Positions 27,346-37,676 of a DNA stretch of 64,000 bases are shown here, one piece after another; position 1 is the first letter of the stretch; each line of letters begins with the position of its first letter. The position numbers were made by a program, and so were the translations under genes. The stretch is taken from contig JAUIRK010000509.1 in the NCBI GenBank assembly GCA_030549495.1, positions 1,734,501-1,798,500 on the forward strand. The letters run 5' to 3'. This DNA comes from Nectonema munidae (lineage: Eukaryota; Nematomorpha; Nectonematoida; Nectonematidae). The notes under the pieces were generated by a model, which saw only the letters and a program-made list of their open reading frames with translations, made no database searches and had not been told where the DNA came from.

Positions 27346-27440
27346 AAATTAAAGGTACCAATGATCTGTCACACGTCCTAGATTAAAGGTACCAATGATC
27401 TGTCACACGTCCTAGAATCACAGTACCAATGATCTGTCAC
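27339..27440. repeat. 34-bp tandem repeat, left block
   Basis: Three copies of a 34-bp unit, approximately GTCCTAGAATCACAG then TACCAATGATCTGTCACAC. Each carries GATCTGTCAC. The block is interrupted at 27441 by the hAT-like element and resumes at 29720. Confidence 0.85.
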
Positions 27441-29719
27441 TAGGGTAATGACCTTTTTTATTGCGATACCCCTGTGTGATTTTTTAATGAATTTTTATAT
27501 TTAAAAGTTATATATGATGTTAAAATCAAAATAATTTGCAAAAAGTTGCCCCAGCATGCTCCTTATTGTTTAAAAGGTTATGAAAGTACGATTAAAGAAA
27601 ATGAATGCTTTATCATATATCATTTTTTAAAATAAACCTTAAATTTAAGTACTTATCACTTTTACAACTTTTTTTTAAATCCTCCATCAACTTTATTGCT
27701 CTCTCCGCTATCATGTTAGTTCTTGGAATGTCGATAACAGAATCCGCCTGAACCCAATGATTCAAAAACGTATTCTCAACTGCTTTGCATTTTGTTTTTG
27801 CTATGGAGTTCAAGACTTTTTCATAATTTTCAGGTATGAATTTTTGATTTGAGAACCATATTTCTTGCCACTCATAGGATATAAAGTTCGCAACATTTTC
27901 CATTATTTCTCGATATCCAGGAAAAAGAAAGTAAGCAATAAGAGCGTAAATAGCCCTCGAATTCCACCGAGCTTTGTTAAGTGCTGGAAGTGCTTTCCAT
28001 TCGATCAAAGGAAACTTGTTTTTTTCTTTGTAAGTTCCATAACCATAACACAGCGTATACAAAAACGTGAAGTCATCTCTCCATCCTAAATTTTTGAAAT
28101 CAGGCATAGGAATTTCAGCAACGTACATTTTTTTATAACTTTTAAGTGTTGGTGTTATGAATTCATAGTTCATATTTGGATCAGTTGATTTAGCTGGAAA
28201 AAAGAAGTCCAGAACATGTTTCAATACTCTGTCTAGAATATGATGTTGGCAACCAATAAACTGGGGTTTTATAAACCCTAAATTCACCATTTTTTGTTGT
28301 AGCCTAACGACAACTCCAGAATGAGAACCAGTGTTTGTAGCCGTCGTGTCACAAACAATCATTTTGATACAAGACCATGCTCCATTTTGATCCAGTACTT
28401 TCATTATTCCTTCTGCAATTCTTTTTGCAGAACTATTTTCAGTTCTGATAACTCCTAAATTTATTCTTCTGTCAGTATTTTGCAAGCAAATTACTTGATA
28501 TTCTTCAAGTTTATTGTTGTTTTTTTAACTGGTAATCGTTTACCGTCAAAATGTAAACAGAAACTTGTTTGTTCCTGTAGTAGTCTTTTAATTTTAGTTT
28601 GTATAACTTTTGCGTGTGCTATAGTTGCTTTGAATATTCCAGATTGGGATGGTGTGGGTAAATTTATTCCTTCATCTGAAAAAGATAAACATATTTTTGA
28701 AGCTTTATGTGTTGAAATAGACAGGTTTTTTACTAGTTTAACAGACTGTGACGTAGACGACTTTGTTTTATCTTTTATGCTAGTTTGAAAAGCTTTTTCT
28801 TCACTATCATTATATTCATCATCCGAGATGTCTGTTTCATTGATCTCATTTGAATTTAGGCTTGTTTCATCAAATGTTAAAAAACTATCACTTGTTTTTT
28901 TTTGTTCTTTTGGATGGATGAATAGAAGATATGGGTGCACTTTTATTTGATACATAACCAACTTTACACTTTGACTCAACTTGTTTCTGATAAAATACTT
29001 TATCCTCTTTGCATAGCCAGTTTCCATCCACCTTTGTTATGTCGAACAAATCAAGTATCTCATCTCCACATTTTTCTTTTGGGCATTTTTGATTTTTTTC
29101 GTATTCTTTGATAATTTTTTGTATTTTAGCGAAAATCGTCCGCTTACTCAGTTGTGGAAGACTCATTTTTTGCCATAAGGAAGATAACTCTTGATAGATA
29201 ATTTTAATTCTTTCTTGTTTGAGTTTTTCTCTATCAGAAAGAGTTCGATAGAAGCCTAAAATGTCAACTTTTCTAGGTAATCTTGTTAATGATGACAAGT
29301 TTTTCACTAGTGGTAAACTTCTTGAATTCTTTTTAGATACCAAGTTCTTTTTCAAAGTTTCAGAGTTTTTTAGAATAATAGTAGCAGATTTGTATTCAGC
29401 CATTACTTACTTTGAATAAAAAAATCAAAAAAAAAAATTATATATGACAAATCGTAATTTTTGTATTTATAAAAATTAATATAATTTTTGTTATATGAAA
29501 AAGATTTTAAAAATAATATACTGATAAATTATATAAGAAAATATTTGAGTTTTAGGAAATTAATAATTTATAGAATAAATGTAATTTCCTGTCCTGGGGT
29601 AAAATTTTTTTCTGATTTATAATTTTTTTTTGTGTTTTTAAACTGAAAACTGGATTGCTCACCTAAAAAAATGACAGGCCTTTTTTTATTTGAAAATTTT
29701 TCTCTGAGTTATCACCCTA
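27441..29719 (-). mobile_element. hAT-like DNA transposon, 2.28 kb, with TIRs and target duplication
   Basis: The ends are TAGGGTAATGAC at 27441 and, read inward from 29719, TAGGGTGATAAC: 12-bp terminal inverted repeats with 10 matches. Both are bordered directly by ATCTGTCAC (27432-27440 and 29720-29728). That gives an 8- or 9-bp target duplication; the exact size is blurred because the target is itself a tandem repeat containing this string. The body carries one minus-strand transposase (27613-29403). An 8-bp duplication with a TAGGGT-type end fits hAT-like elements. Sharp ends and few lesions suggest a fairly recent insertion. Confidence 0.8.
27613..29403 (-). pseudogene. hAT-like transposase, two frameshifts
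   Basis: The minus-strand reading starts at ATG 29403 and ends at 27613. It runs through three frames joined at about 28895-28903 (nine T) and 28520-28526 (seven T). The N-terminal third is basic, with a Cys pair (QKCPKEKC) and an acidic linker. The core has HFDGKRLPV (likely first catalytic Asp), then IVCDTTATNTGSHSG (second Asp) and FIGCQHHILDRVLKHV (a C-x2-H motif as in the hAT RNase H insertion), and WNSRAIYAL. Near the C-terminus NMIAERAIKLMEDL is a candidate for the last catalytic Glu. The domain order matches hAT RNase H-fold transposases, but the DTT/TNTG signature differs from classical hATs, so the superfamily is tentative. If both breaks are homopolymer errors the protein would be about 590 residues and intact. 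Confidence 0.65.
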
Positions 29720-29800
29720 ATCTGTCACACGTCCTATAATCACAGTACCAATGATCTGTCACACGTCCTAGGATGTGGCGTCCTAGAATCACAGTATTTA
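29720..29800. repeat. 34-bp tandem repeat, right block
   Basis: A continuation of the 27339-27440 repeat after the transposon: ATCTGTCACACGTCCTATAA, then a further unit with CACAGTACCAATGATCTGTC and a degraded copy with GGCGTCCTAGAATCACAGT. Confidence 0.8.
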
Positions 29801-31779
29801 GAATCCTACGTCTCGAGTGAAGCGAGAGACAAACACAGGGACCGTCTAGTCCTCTTAATAATAATCGCAAACATGAAGATTTAGAAGATTTCAAAAAGTA
29901 GAAATTTGGCGAAAAGCCAACATTGCAAACTGCTACAAAACTTAATACGTGTTCTTGATAAACAATGCCAATTATTTTGAGTCAGAGTGTAAATCAAGTG
30001 GTTTTCTCTCGAAATGCTGTTTGTGTAAGCGGGGTTTTTTGTGAGGTATTTTAGAAAAACAACCTTCCTGGTTCAGTGTACAAGAAGTAACCCTTCCAAG
30101 TGTCTCTTACGGGAGTGTTTGTTGACAATTTTCAAAGAAGTGTAAACAAAAAGCCTGCCAAGATAAGGAAAAGCGCGAGTCTGTAAGCGGAGGAGGTGAA
30201 ATGGACTGATGCTTTGAGGTGGAAACGAGTTTTAGGCGACTTTCATAGGCGTGTAGAGATGTTTATGATCAAGGCTCATTCATCTGTAGAGTCTTTTTTG
30301 AAAACACCGAAATGGCGTAACTGAACAAAATGCTCCCAATTTCCGAAAATTTTCTCATCATTTATGACATTCCCATCATTATGTATAAAATTTTGTGAAG
30401 CAGTTTTCACGTATACCCAACAGAATTATTACTTTAAGTATTTACTAGAAATTACACCCTTAGTAAAAACATTAAATTGCAATTAATATTAGTTTTAATT
30501 TTTCCATAAGAATTAGCATCTTCCAAATGAATAATTCTAAATGCATCTGACTCTATAATATTTATATTCATCCAGTACCTGATTCTTCTATAACGAATAT
30601 TTTAGTTGACTGAAGAATTTCTTTTTTCTTTGTCCAATGAAAATCTCAATTTATTTACTTCGTGATTTCAATTTAAATCTTTTAAAAGCAAACAAAGATT
30701 TTCTTTATTTTATTTAACCCTTCCATTATTAGTTCCAATCGCTCTATTTCCAAGACATTAAGTGACATCTTCATATCCTTGATGCAGAAAACTACAAATC
30801 TTTTGTGATTGATGAGCCTCTATCTCTGATCATTTGACGGGTTTATTCAGTTTTATCTCGCAGAGATAAATATGTAGACAGAGTAAAATTTTTTTCTCAC
30901 ATCTTGAATTACGGTATTCAAGCATTTCTCTTTTTTTGGCAACCCTGGGCATTTTGCAATTCCAATTATAGATTGTTTTTTGATTTAGAATTTGAAAATA
31001 CTTGTAAGCGTAAATCAAATTTGCAAATCAGGTGTTTTACACATATGTACCCATTTTCAAATAGGCTGAATCCAACAGTGATGTTTATTTTTTATAAAAA
31101 TTAATCATACCTGTCAAAAAATGATTGACATATGACATTTCAACTGAAATAAAGGACTTCATGATTAAATAGTTATACGTAGCTATATATGTAATTTATT
31201 TTGTCACAGAACAAATAGAATTATAAATGGGCAAAACAAAATTGCATAAAAAGAAAATATAACTGAAAATGATATAGAACTAAAAACGTGATTTTATACC
31301 GAATTCAATGAGGTGATTTTTTTAATGAAATTAATTAAATACAAAACAAGGACTCTGTAGAGGCATATTTTGATGCGCATCATTTTATTTGAAGGAGAAA
31401 GACAGTTCGTTTATACGTTCATTCACTCTACAATATCTCGAAACAAGCTGAATCGGTCAATTTAAATACGTTTCGTGTTTGACCATTTTGAAAAAGTTTT
31501 ATACGTATAATCAAACAATATACAAATGAACGAAGATGATAAATTTGAAACATAATTTATTTATAATAAAAATTTGATCGTTTTTTATATCTAATCATTT
31601 GGTTGTCGTATCGTTTCCCTAAATTAAAAAATATTTTCAACTCAACATGAGTTTTCTGCATAAAATTTGCTATTTTATTTAATAATTGTTGGCAGTATTT
31701 AAAAAAAGTGAATGATCTCCTTTATTAAAAACTGTCAAGGATAATAAAAATAGTTTAAAAAAAGAGAAAAATCATTATT
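29801..31779. other. No gene seen
   Basis: 29801-30300 is less AT-rich than its surroundings and might be the 5' part of the decayed LINE at 26560-27345, but no endonuclease motif could be read. From 30300 on, only short unconvincing frames occur (for example 30830-31018 minus and 30904-31104 plus, antisense to each other). Confidence 0.35.
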
Positions 31780-32340
31780 AAAAGCAAAAATAGTACCTGC
31801 ATTTACTCTTGCCGTATCTGATAGATAAGAAAAAGAGGCTACTGTCCATTTTTTTGTTTTCATTTTTGTGGATTTGTGGAATAATTTCTTATTCTCTGAT
31901 CGACTATATCCGTTCCACCCTTGAAAAAATCGTACTGTTTAAAAATTGCAAGTTTACTTTTTTCATCCTTTACTTTAATTCCTAAAATGGGGGGGGGGGG
32001 GGGGGGGGGGTCTGGAAGTCAAAACTAATACATTTTTCTTTCCTTTTGATTTAGAAAATACTACATAACTATGAATTGATAAAAATTCTCTATCTATATT
32101 CCAGCAAAACTTAAAAGAAAATTCATCTCTATTATCTAAACTTTTTATACTTTGCGGAATACATTTTCTTCTTGTGTCTATTGTACCGACTATATAATTA
32201 ATCCTTTTTTATACAGCCAATCAGCCAGCTCTATAGAGGTATACAAACGGTCAATGGCTAAATTTCGACCTCTCAAAGATAAATATGCAGTGATGATGCC
32301 TCTTATAAGTGTATAAGTTCTATATAATTTTTCTGAATAT
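31780..32340 (-). pseudogene. piggyBac transposase relic, C-terminal half
   Basis: The minus-strand reading from 32340 gives NLAIDRLYTSIELADWLYKK, in which the usual catalytic Asp-Asn pair is represented by a single Asp. After one frameshift come VGTIDTRRKCIPQS and a stretch of typical spacing. Past the G run come GGTDIVDQRIRNY (third catalytic Asp block) and WTVASFSYLSDTARVNAGT, the usual piggyBac end of the RNase H-like fold. At 31989-32010 the frame is interrupted by 22 G on the plus strand. The N-terminus, first Asp block and zinc finger were not found, and no TTAA-bounded ends could be assigned. It is an old inactive copy. Confidence 0.75.
31989..32010. repeat. Poly-G run of 22
   Basis: A run of 22 consecutive G inside the piggyBac relic, very unusual in this AT-rich sequence. 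A second run of 16 G lies at 61537-61552. It could form a G-quadruplex, or the true length could be miscalled. Confidence 0.9.
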
Positions 32341-32738
32341 ATACATCGTTACCTTGGCAAAACTTGGATGGCATTTTCTGAAGAAGAGGGAGTCTACTTT
32401 ATATACAAATGTAAGAAAGTTTGAGAAAACTTCATTCTTCCGAAATAGTAACTTACCAAATTTTGCATATCTGTATGCACTATGCACATATAAATAGAAT
32501 ATTCAAGATTTGAAAAAATTATACATAATATATTGAGGGTTCTATTTATGGATAAGAGATACATAATGTAGCGTCAAATTGTGCAAAGGTTGTTTGTTTT
32601 GTCAAATTGCTTTCATGCGAAATTGTCTTATGGTTGATTTAGTTTTATATGAGAAATCAAGTACGATGATGTCTCAGTATGAGGCATCACGACAAACGTA
32701 TACATTCAAGATACTTCAATAAAGAAGAAAACGCTTTA
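32341..32738. other. No gene seen
   Basis: An AT-rich spacer between the piggyBac relic and the MTG2 stop codon. It may contain more decayed piggyBac sequence on the minus strand, but no motif is readable. Confidence 0.35.
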
Positions 32739-32740
32739 TT
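32735..32740 (-). promoter_or_regulatory. Poly(A) signal AATAAA overlapping the MTG2 stop codon
   Basis: The minus strand reads TTTTTAATAAAGCG. The TAA stop at 32741-32739 shares its last two bases with AATAAA at 32740-32735. If used, the 3' untranslated region would be only about 15-30 nt. Confidence 0.5.
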
Positions 32741-33890
32741 AAAAAGAGGTATGTGGAAGAGGTGGAGAAACTGCTTTTTCTAGATACTTGTACTTCAACA
32801 CAATACTTTCCATCGCTTTTGCATCCAGCATCCTTCTAATGATGTTTTTAACGAGAGAAAGATTTGTGTGTTTTTTCGCAGATATACTAGTAATGGAAGC
32901 GAAATTGGGAGTACCAGACTCTTCATTTCCCTTAAAGGTTGATTTTATTTCAGAAATGATGCGCATGGTTTCCTCATCTTTATTCAGCGTATCGATTTTG
33001 TTTAAAACGATCACACACGGTTTCAGCAACAAATCATGATCATAGTGACGAATTTCATCGATTAACAGCTCCAGACATTCAATAGGAGATCTGTGTGGAG
33101 CATACACATTCATTTGAAATCCATTAACATCTATAACGAATAAGAGAATTTTTGTCCTCGTCAGATGTTTCAAAAAGTTATGACCTAGGCCACGGTCTTC
33201 ATGAGATCCTTCAATGAGACCGGGAAGATCTGCAACAGTGATAGAGCGCTTATCCAGAGAAAAAGTCATGTGACCGACTAAGGGGCGTAAAGTAGTGAAA
33301 GGATAACTCGCTATCTTGGGTTTGGCAGATGACACGGCGGCTAAAAAGCTGGATTTGCCAGCATTTGGAAAGCCGACCAAGCCAACATCAGCAATCAACT
33401 GCAGATCCAAACGCAGGGTACATGTCTGACCTGGTCTGCCGAACCAATTTGTGTCCGTGTTGCCTCCCGCGCCTCCACGTGCAGCGACAACAACACTCCC
33501 ATCCTCGTTTAACACGCCCAACTTGACTTCCTTTGAATGAACCTTCTCATACACCGTGATTCCCACTGGACACTTTATGACCAAGTCTTCGCCATTAATT
33601 CCCTTTAACTGAAATAGCTTTGAATCTTGACCTCTTGTGGAACGCATACGCTGCATTTCCATGCCTGCAAGATCGCTGAGCTTGGCTTTGGCATCTGCTT
33701 TCACAATTACATCTCCACCTTTTCCGCCAATGCCTCCATACTTGGAGAAACCATCACCTCCATTCCCGCCTCTCAAAATCAACTGTATGGAATCTACAAA
33801 GGATTTATTGCAGAGCGTACGCTTGGCGAAATTGCAGGGCACACTACTGCTCATAAGTAGCGTATGACTTTTGATGAGCGCGCGTAACAT
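32739..33890 (-). CDS. MTG2: Mitochondrial ribosome-associated GTPase 2 (Obg family)
   Basis: An uninterrupted ORF of 383 residues from ATG 33890. The first 30 residues are basic, with Ser/Leu and no acid, as in a mitochondrial presequence. Residues 31-165 are the glycine-rich Obg fold (LRGGNGGDG at 39-47, GGIGGKGGD at 52-60, ARGGAGGN at 137-144). The G domain follows: G1 GFPNAGKSS 173-181, G2 PFTT 197-200, G3 DLPGLIEG 221-228, G4 NKID 297-300 and G5 SAK 337-339. Length and order match animal MTG2/OBGH1, which binds the large mitoribosomal subunit late in assembly. There are no introns inside the ORF. A good donor sequence (CAGGTAAGT) lies about 20 nt upstream of the ATG, so a 5' exon or alternative transcript is possible. 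It is one of only two intact conserved genes here. Confidence 0.95.
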   Translation of the reverse strand: MLRALIKSHTLLMSSSVPCNFAKRTLCNKSFVDSIQLILRGGNGGDGFSKYGGIGGKGGDVIVKADAKAKLSDLAGMEMQRMRSTRGQDSKLFQLKGINGEDLVIKCPVGITVYEKVHSKEVKLGVLNEDGSVVVAARGGAGGNTDTNWFGRPGQTCTLRLDLQLIADVGLVGFPNAGKSSFLAAVSSAKPKIASYPFTTLRPLVGHMTFSLDKRSITVADLPGLIEGSHEDRGLGHNFLKHLTRTKILLFVIDVNGFQMNVYAPHRSPIECLELLIDEIRHYDHDLLLKPCVIVLNKIDTLNKDEETMRIISEIKSTFKGNEESGTPNFASITSISAKKHTNLSLVKNIIRRMLDAKAMESIVLKYKYLEKAVSPPLPHTSF

Positions 33891-35310
33891 CGAGGCGAGA
33901 TCAAGTACTTACCTGCATATCTTTAAGCGCTGTGCAAATGCGTTGATAATGGTGAGTTCTAAAAAACTAACATCATTCATTTTCATCATATTATAAGTTT
34001 TGCAAAAAAATTAGTTTAATTTTAAATTAATCTAATCTAAAAATCTCTAGATCACTTTAAGGCTACCAAGTGGGGAAAGAGACATTCGAAAGTGTTAAAA
34101 TCATTTTGATAAATTAAGTTTTTTCAAGAATTTTAAAATGTTTTATCTAATAAAATTTAAGAGTCCAAGTTGGAGTCGGCTTTTTGTAAGTATTCGGAGT
34201 AAAAATACATCAAAAAATTAAAAGGTTGCTTGGAAGCGAAATATGAGGATCACAGGGGAAGGGAAAAATAAATTTGCTTTCTATATATTATAGGAGATTG
34301 AATTAAGTAAGAAAGTTATACTCATTAAATTTCATTTGCTAGTTTCTCTTCACCCACTTTGATCCCTCAAAATGGACAAGGGCTCTGAATGTTCAACAAA
34401 GATGGCTAACGAGCTTTTAAAATCTAAAAATGGTTTAACTTTCACTAAAAATTTTGCTTAACGTTGCCTATGTATTAAATATACATATTTACTTCAAATT
34501 TTGTTAGAAAATGAAAGACAAGTTTTTTTGAATTTTTAAAGAAACTTTTTCAAAAAATTATGGACCTTCTTTACTTATATTTTTAGCATTTACAAAAAGT
34601 TTATTATAAGTTTTGTTTTTTATCACTAATTTTTTTGTTTATTAATGAGGGAGGGTAAGAAGTAAAGAAGCGCCAAGTTAATCCCTATACAAGCAGTGCT
34701 AAGACATATATCAGATATGCAAAATTCGGGTCCATTAGTTCGGGCAACGAAAATCCTAATCAACGTGGCGGACATAGTTTGAAAATGTCATTTTTATTCG
34801 CGCTCGGTTCGGATAGCATTCGATTTTTAACACGTTTTAGCTTTTCATTTTTATTGTATCTGTATTTAGATAGTCATTTAATCACAAATGCTGAATTGTG
34901 ATTTTATTTTATTACAGAATGATACCTTTCTCAAATTTTATTAGGTAAAGTATTTTGATGAATAGATCGAAGACGGGCATGCAAATCGATGGAAATAAAA
35001 TGTACTACATCTTGTATTTTTGAATAATGATAATAATAGATCTAGAAAAAGCTTTTGACAAAATCTACAAACTTGTACTCAGTTAGTTCGGTCACTGAAA
35101 ATCTCAATTAGCGGGTCAGAGACGGGTTGAAAACGTAATTTTTATTAAGGTTTGGTTCTGATAGACCTTATTTTAAATATTCAGTGCTATTTATGCATCT
35201 AAAAAAACGAATGAATTATAGTTAACAAAGAGAATAGTTTAATAAACTTTTATTTATAAGAAAGTGATAAAAATTGAGTAGTAAATTTTTCTTCCGAAAA
35301 TCATATACAG
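33891..35310. other. No gene seen; diverged internal duplication
   Basis: The first part probably holds the MTG2 promoter. Segments 34733-34840 and 35080-35190 resemble each other (both contain a TTAGTTCGG block, a GAAAATC block, then TTGAAAA and TTTTTATT), offset by about 347 bp. No coding region was found. A single reverse-transcriptase-like string at 35036-35077 is too short to call. Confidence 0.35.
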
Positions 35311-35314
35311 TTAA

Positions 35315-37676
35315 AGTACAACATGAGTATTTTTTACCCATTTGTTTTTTCCATATCTTATATATCAAAAACTTTTAACTCGATTCAAATAAAATTTATT
35401 TTATGTTAATTTCAATTTGCTTTAAAATAACTTCACAAAAAACTTGATTTTTCATATTTTCAAAAAACTGTGATAAAATATATGGGGTAAAAAATACCCA
35501 TATATGTGTCACTAATATTATATGATTTCTAAGTCTCTATAACAACATACATTCATGCTGCATGTGTCTTGTCAAATTTTGACGTATCTTACTTGCTGTT
35601 TTCATTTATCTTCATCACCTGTTCTTCGATTTTTTTCATTTACACGTCAGTTTCATTTATCATTTTGATTGAACAAACTTTGCTATTATCTTACTTCAGA
35701 GTCACCATATATATTATTTCTCAGGCTTTTTTTTACTTTTCCAATGCCTAAAGAAAGAGAGTCAAAAGAAAGAGCGTTGTGTTCCATATATCAATCTATG
35801 TTCAGCGATAGTGAAAGTGAAAATCAGGTGATAGATAAGCTTTGCCCATTTGGTGTTGAAGAAGTTGATGAATTTTCTTCTGAAGATGATGATAGTTATA
35901 ACGACGAGTTTCTCTCATCTTGTGATGAAAACGATGTAAGTGAGGATTTTTTTGAATCTGAAAGTGAGTCTGATAATGATAATATACCAGCAAATTCCAA
36001 TTCAGTAAAGTCAAATTTGATCTCGAAAGATGGAAAAACATGGATAACCGATCCGTCAAATTTTCTCAAAAAACAACAAAAAGCTAATATTTTTCGTGAA
36101 ATTCCCTTCAAAATTCGTGACTGCTTAAAACCTGACTGTGAGAGCGATGCCATTATGATATTCATCGAAAAAATTATTGAAACATCCGTTCTTTATACCA
36201 ATCTTTACGCTCGACGGCAGATAAGGAAGTTCAATTCTCAATCTTCCAAACAAAGATATTGGAAAAAAGTTTCAACAATAGAGATGAAATCTTTTTATGG
36301 GCTTCTTATTATTGCAGGTGCATACCGTGCGCATTATAGATCAACACTGAACTTTGGTCGACTGCTCATGGACATCCCATTTTCAGATCAACGATGAGTA
36401 GAGAAAGATTCATACAAATAGTCTTTTTTACGATTTGATGATGTCAAAAGAAAAAATAAATCAGATCCTTTGGCTCCAATACGTTTTTTAGTCGAAAGTT
36501 TTTTTGAAAAACTAAGAACATATGTTGTCGCACCAGAATATTTAACAATAGACGAGCAACTTTTGGAATTTCATGGAAGAGTCAAGTTCAAACAATATAT
36601 ACCTACCAAGCCAGGTAAATTTGGGATCAAGTTTTTTTTTGCTTTCAAGCTCTGATGGTGCATACGTTTTCAATGGATTTGTGTACATCGCTAAAAATAG
36701 CTTGCAGGGAAAATATCAGTCAGAAAAAACATCCACAGAAGGAATTGTTTTACAGCTTGCAGAACCCTTTTTATCCAAAGGTAGGAACATAACTGCGGAT
36801 AATTTTTTCAGTTCTTATGAATTAGCAGATAAATTACTCTCAAAAAGGACCACTTACGTAGGAACTGTCAGGAAAAACAAAAGATTTATACCTCCACAAG
36901 CACTTTCAAAAAGTAAAAACAAAGGTTCGTGCAATTTCTTTTTTCATCAAAATAAGGTTTTGTACTCATTTTACGACAAAAAATCAACACCCGTAATTCT
37001 TATTGATACTTTTGGACAAAATTTTAACCAACCTAATACACCTTCAAACTGCAAGCCAAGTACGGTGCTTTTTTATAATGAAACTAAAAGTGGGGTTGAT
37101 ATTGTTGATAAAAAAGTTCGAGCATTCACTTGTAAACGAAAGTGTAAAAGATGGCCTGTTGGTGCAATTAGTAACTTGATCGATATTGCTGGAATCAACG
37201 CCTTCTACATTTACAAGCGTGCAAACGAAAAACCTCTGCTTTCTCATTATGATTTCTACAAATGCTGGTTACCAACTGGTTGATGATCAAATAAAAGAAA
37301 GGAGGGCCAAATTTTTTGTTTACAACAAAAAAATGTTGTAAACTCCTTAGAATTATGTGGTTATGAGGTTGAGGAAAGAAATACTACATCAAATTCTAAA
37401 AAAAATCAAAATAGAAAAGCAAAGAGATGTGTTTTTCGTAAGACAGACAGAAAGTCAAAGACATTATGCTCAATGTGTCAGAAGGTCATTTGCAGCGAGC
37501 ACTCGCTACCAATCTGCATAAGTTGCTTTGAAATAAAAAAATAAACGTTACTTTTTGTTTTTTAGTCATATTATTGTTTGATACAAAAAAAGAATTTATA
37601 TTTTTATGCTTTCTCGGCTATTTTGGTTTAAATTTATAAATTTTTAATATGGGTATTTTTTACCCAGGGTTGTACT
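35315..37676 (+). mobile_element. piggyBac element 1, 2.36 kb
   Basis: Bounded by TTAA (35311-35314) on the left and TTAG (37677-37680) on the right, a TTAA duplication with one change. The ends are AGTACAAC on the left and its complement GTTGTACT on the right. Near the ends lie short palindromes GGGTA-N5-TACCC at 35485-35499 and 37651-37665, and a one-mismatch version (GAGTA start) at 35325-35339. The body encodes a plus-strand piggyBac transposase. Its good state of preservation suggests recent activity in this lineage. Confidence 0.85.
35744..37544 (+). pseudogene. piggyBac transposase (element 1), frameshifted
   Basis: I chose the ATG at 35744 (MPKERESK). An upstream in-frame start at 35669 lies in non-conserved sequence. 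An acidic Ser/Asp/Glu-rich N-terminus is followed by the conserved core. Single-base frame breaks fall at T runs 36380-36383, 36424-36429 and 36632-36640. More breaks follow near 37250 and 37325. Catalytic Asp blocks are all present: YLTIDEQLLEF, NITADNFFSS and SGVDIVDKK. VGTVRKNKRFIPP is the usual piggyBac block. The C-terminus has the cysteine-rich domain CSMCQKVICSEHSLPICISC before TAA 37544. This is a cut-and-paste transposase acting in the nucleus at TTAA. As assembled it is broken, but every lesion checked is one base. Confidence 0.85.

Noticed and set aside
28480-28788. Plus-strand ORF of 102 codons
   Set aside because: It is antisense to the hAT-like transposase, which carries catalytic-type motifs on the minus strand.
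33627-33867. Two plus-strand ORFs inside MTG2
   Set aside because: They are shadows of the well-conserved minus-strand GTPase gene.
35036-35077. A reverse-transcriptase-like string (IDLEKAFDKI) on the plus strand
   Set aside because: Only one motif of about ten residues with no other RT block on either side. It could be chance or a very small relic.
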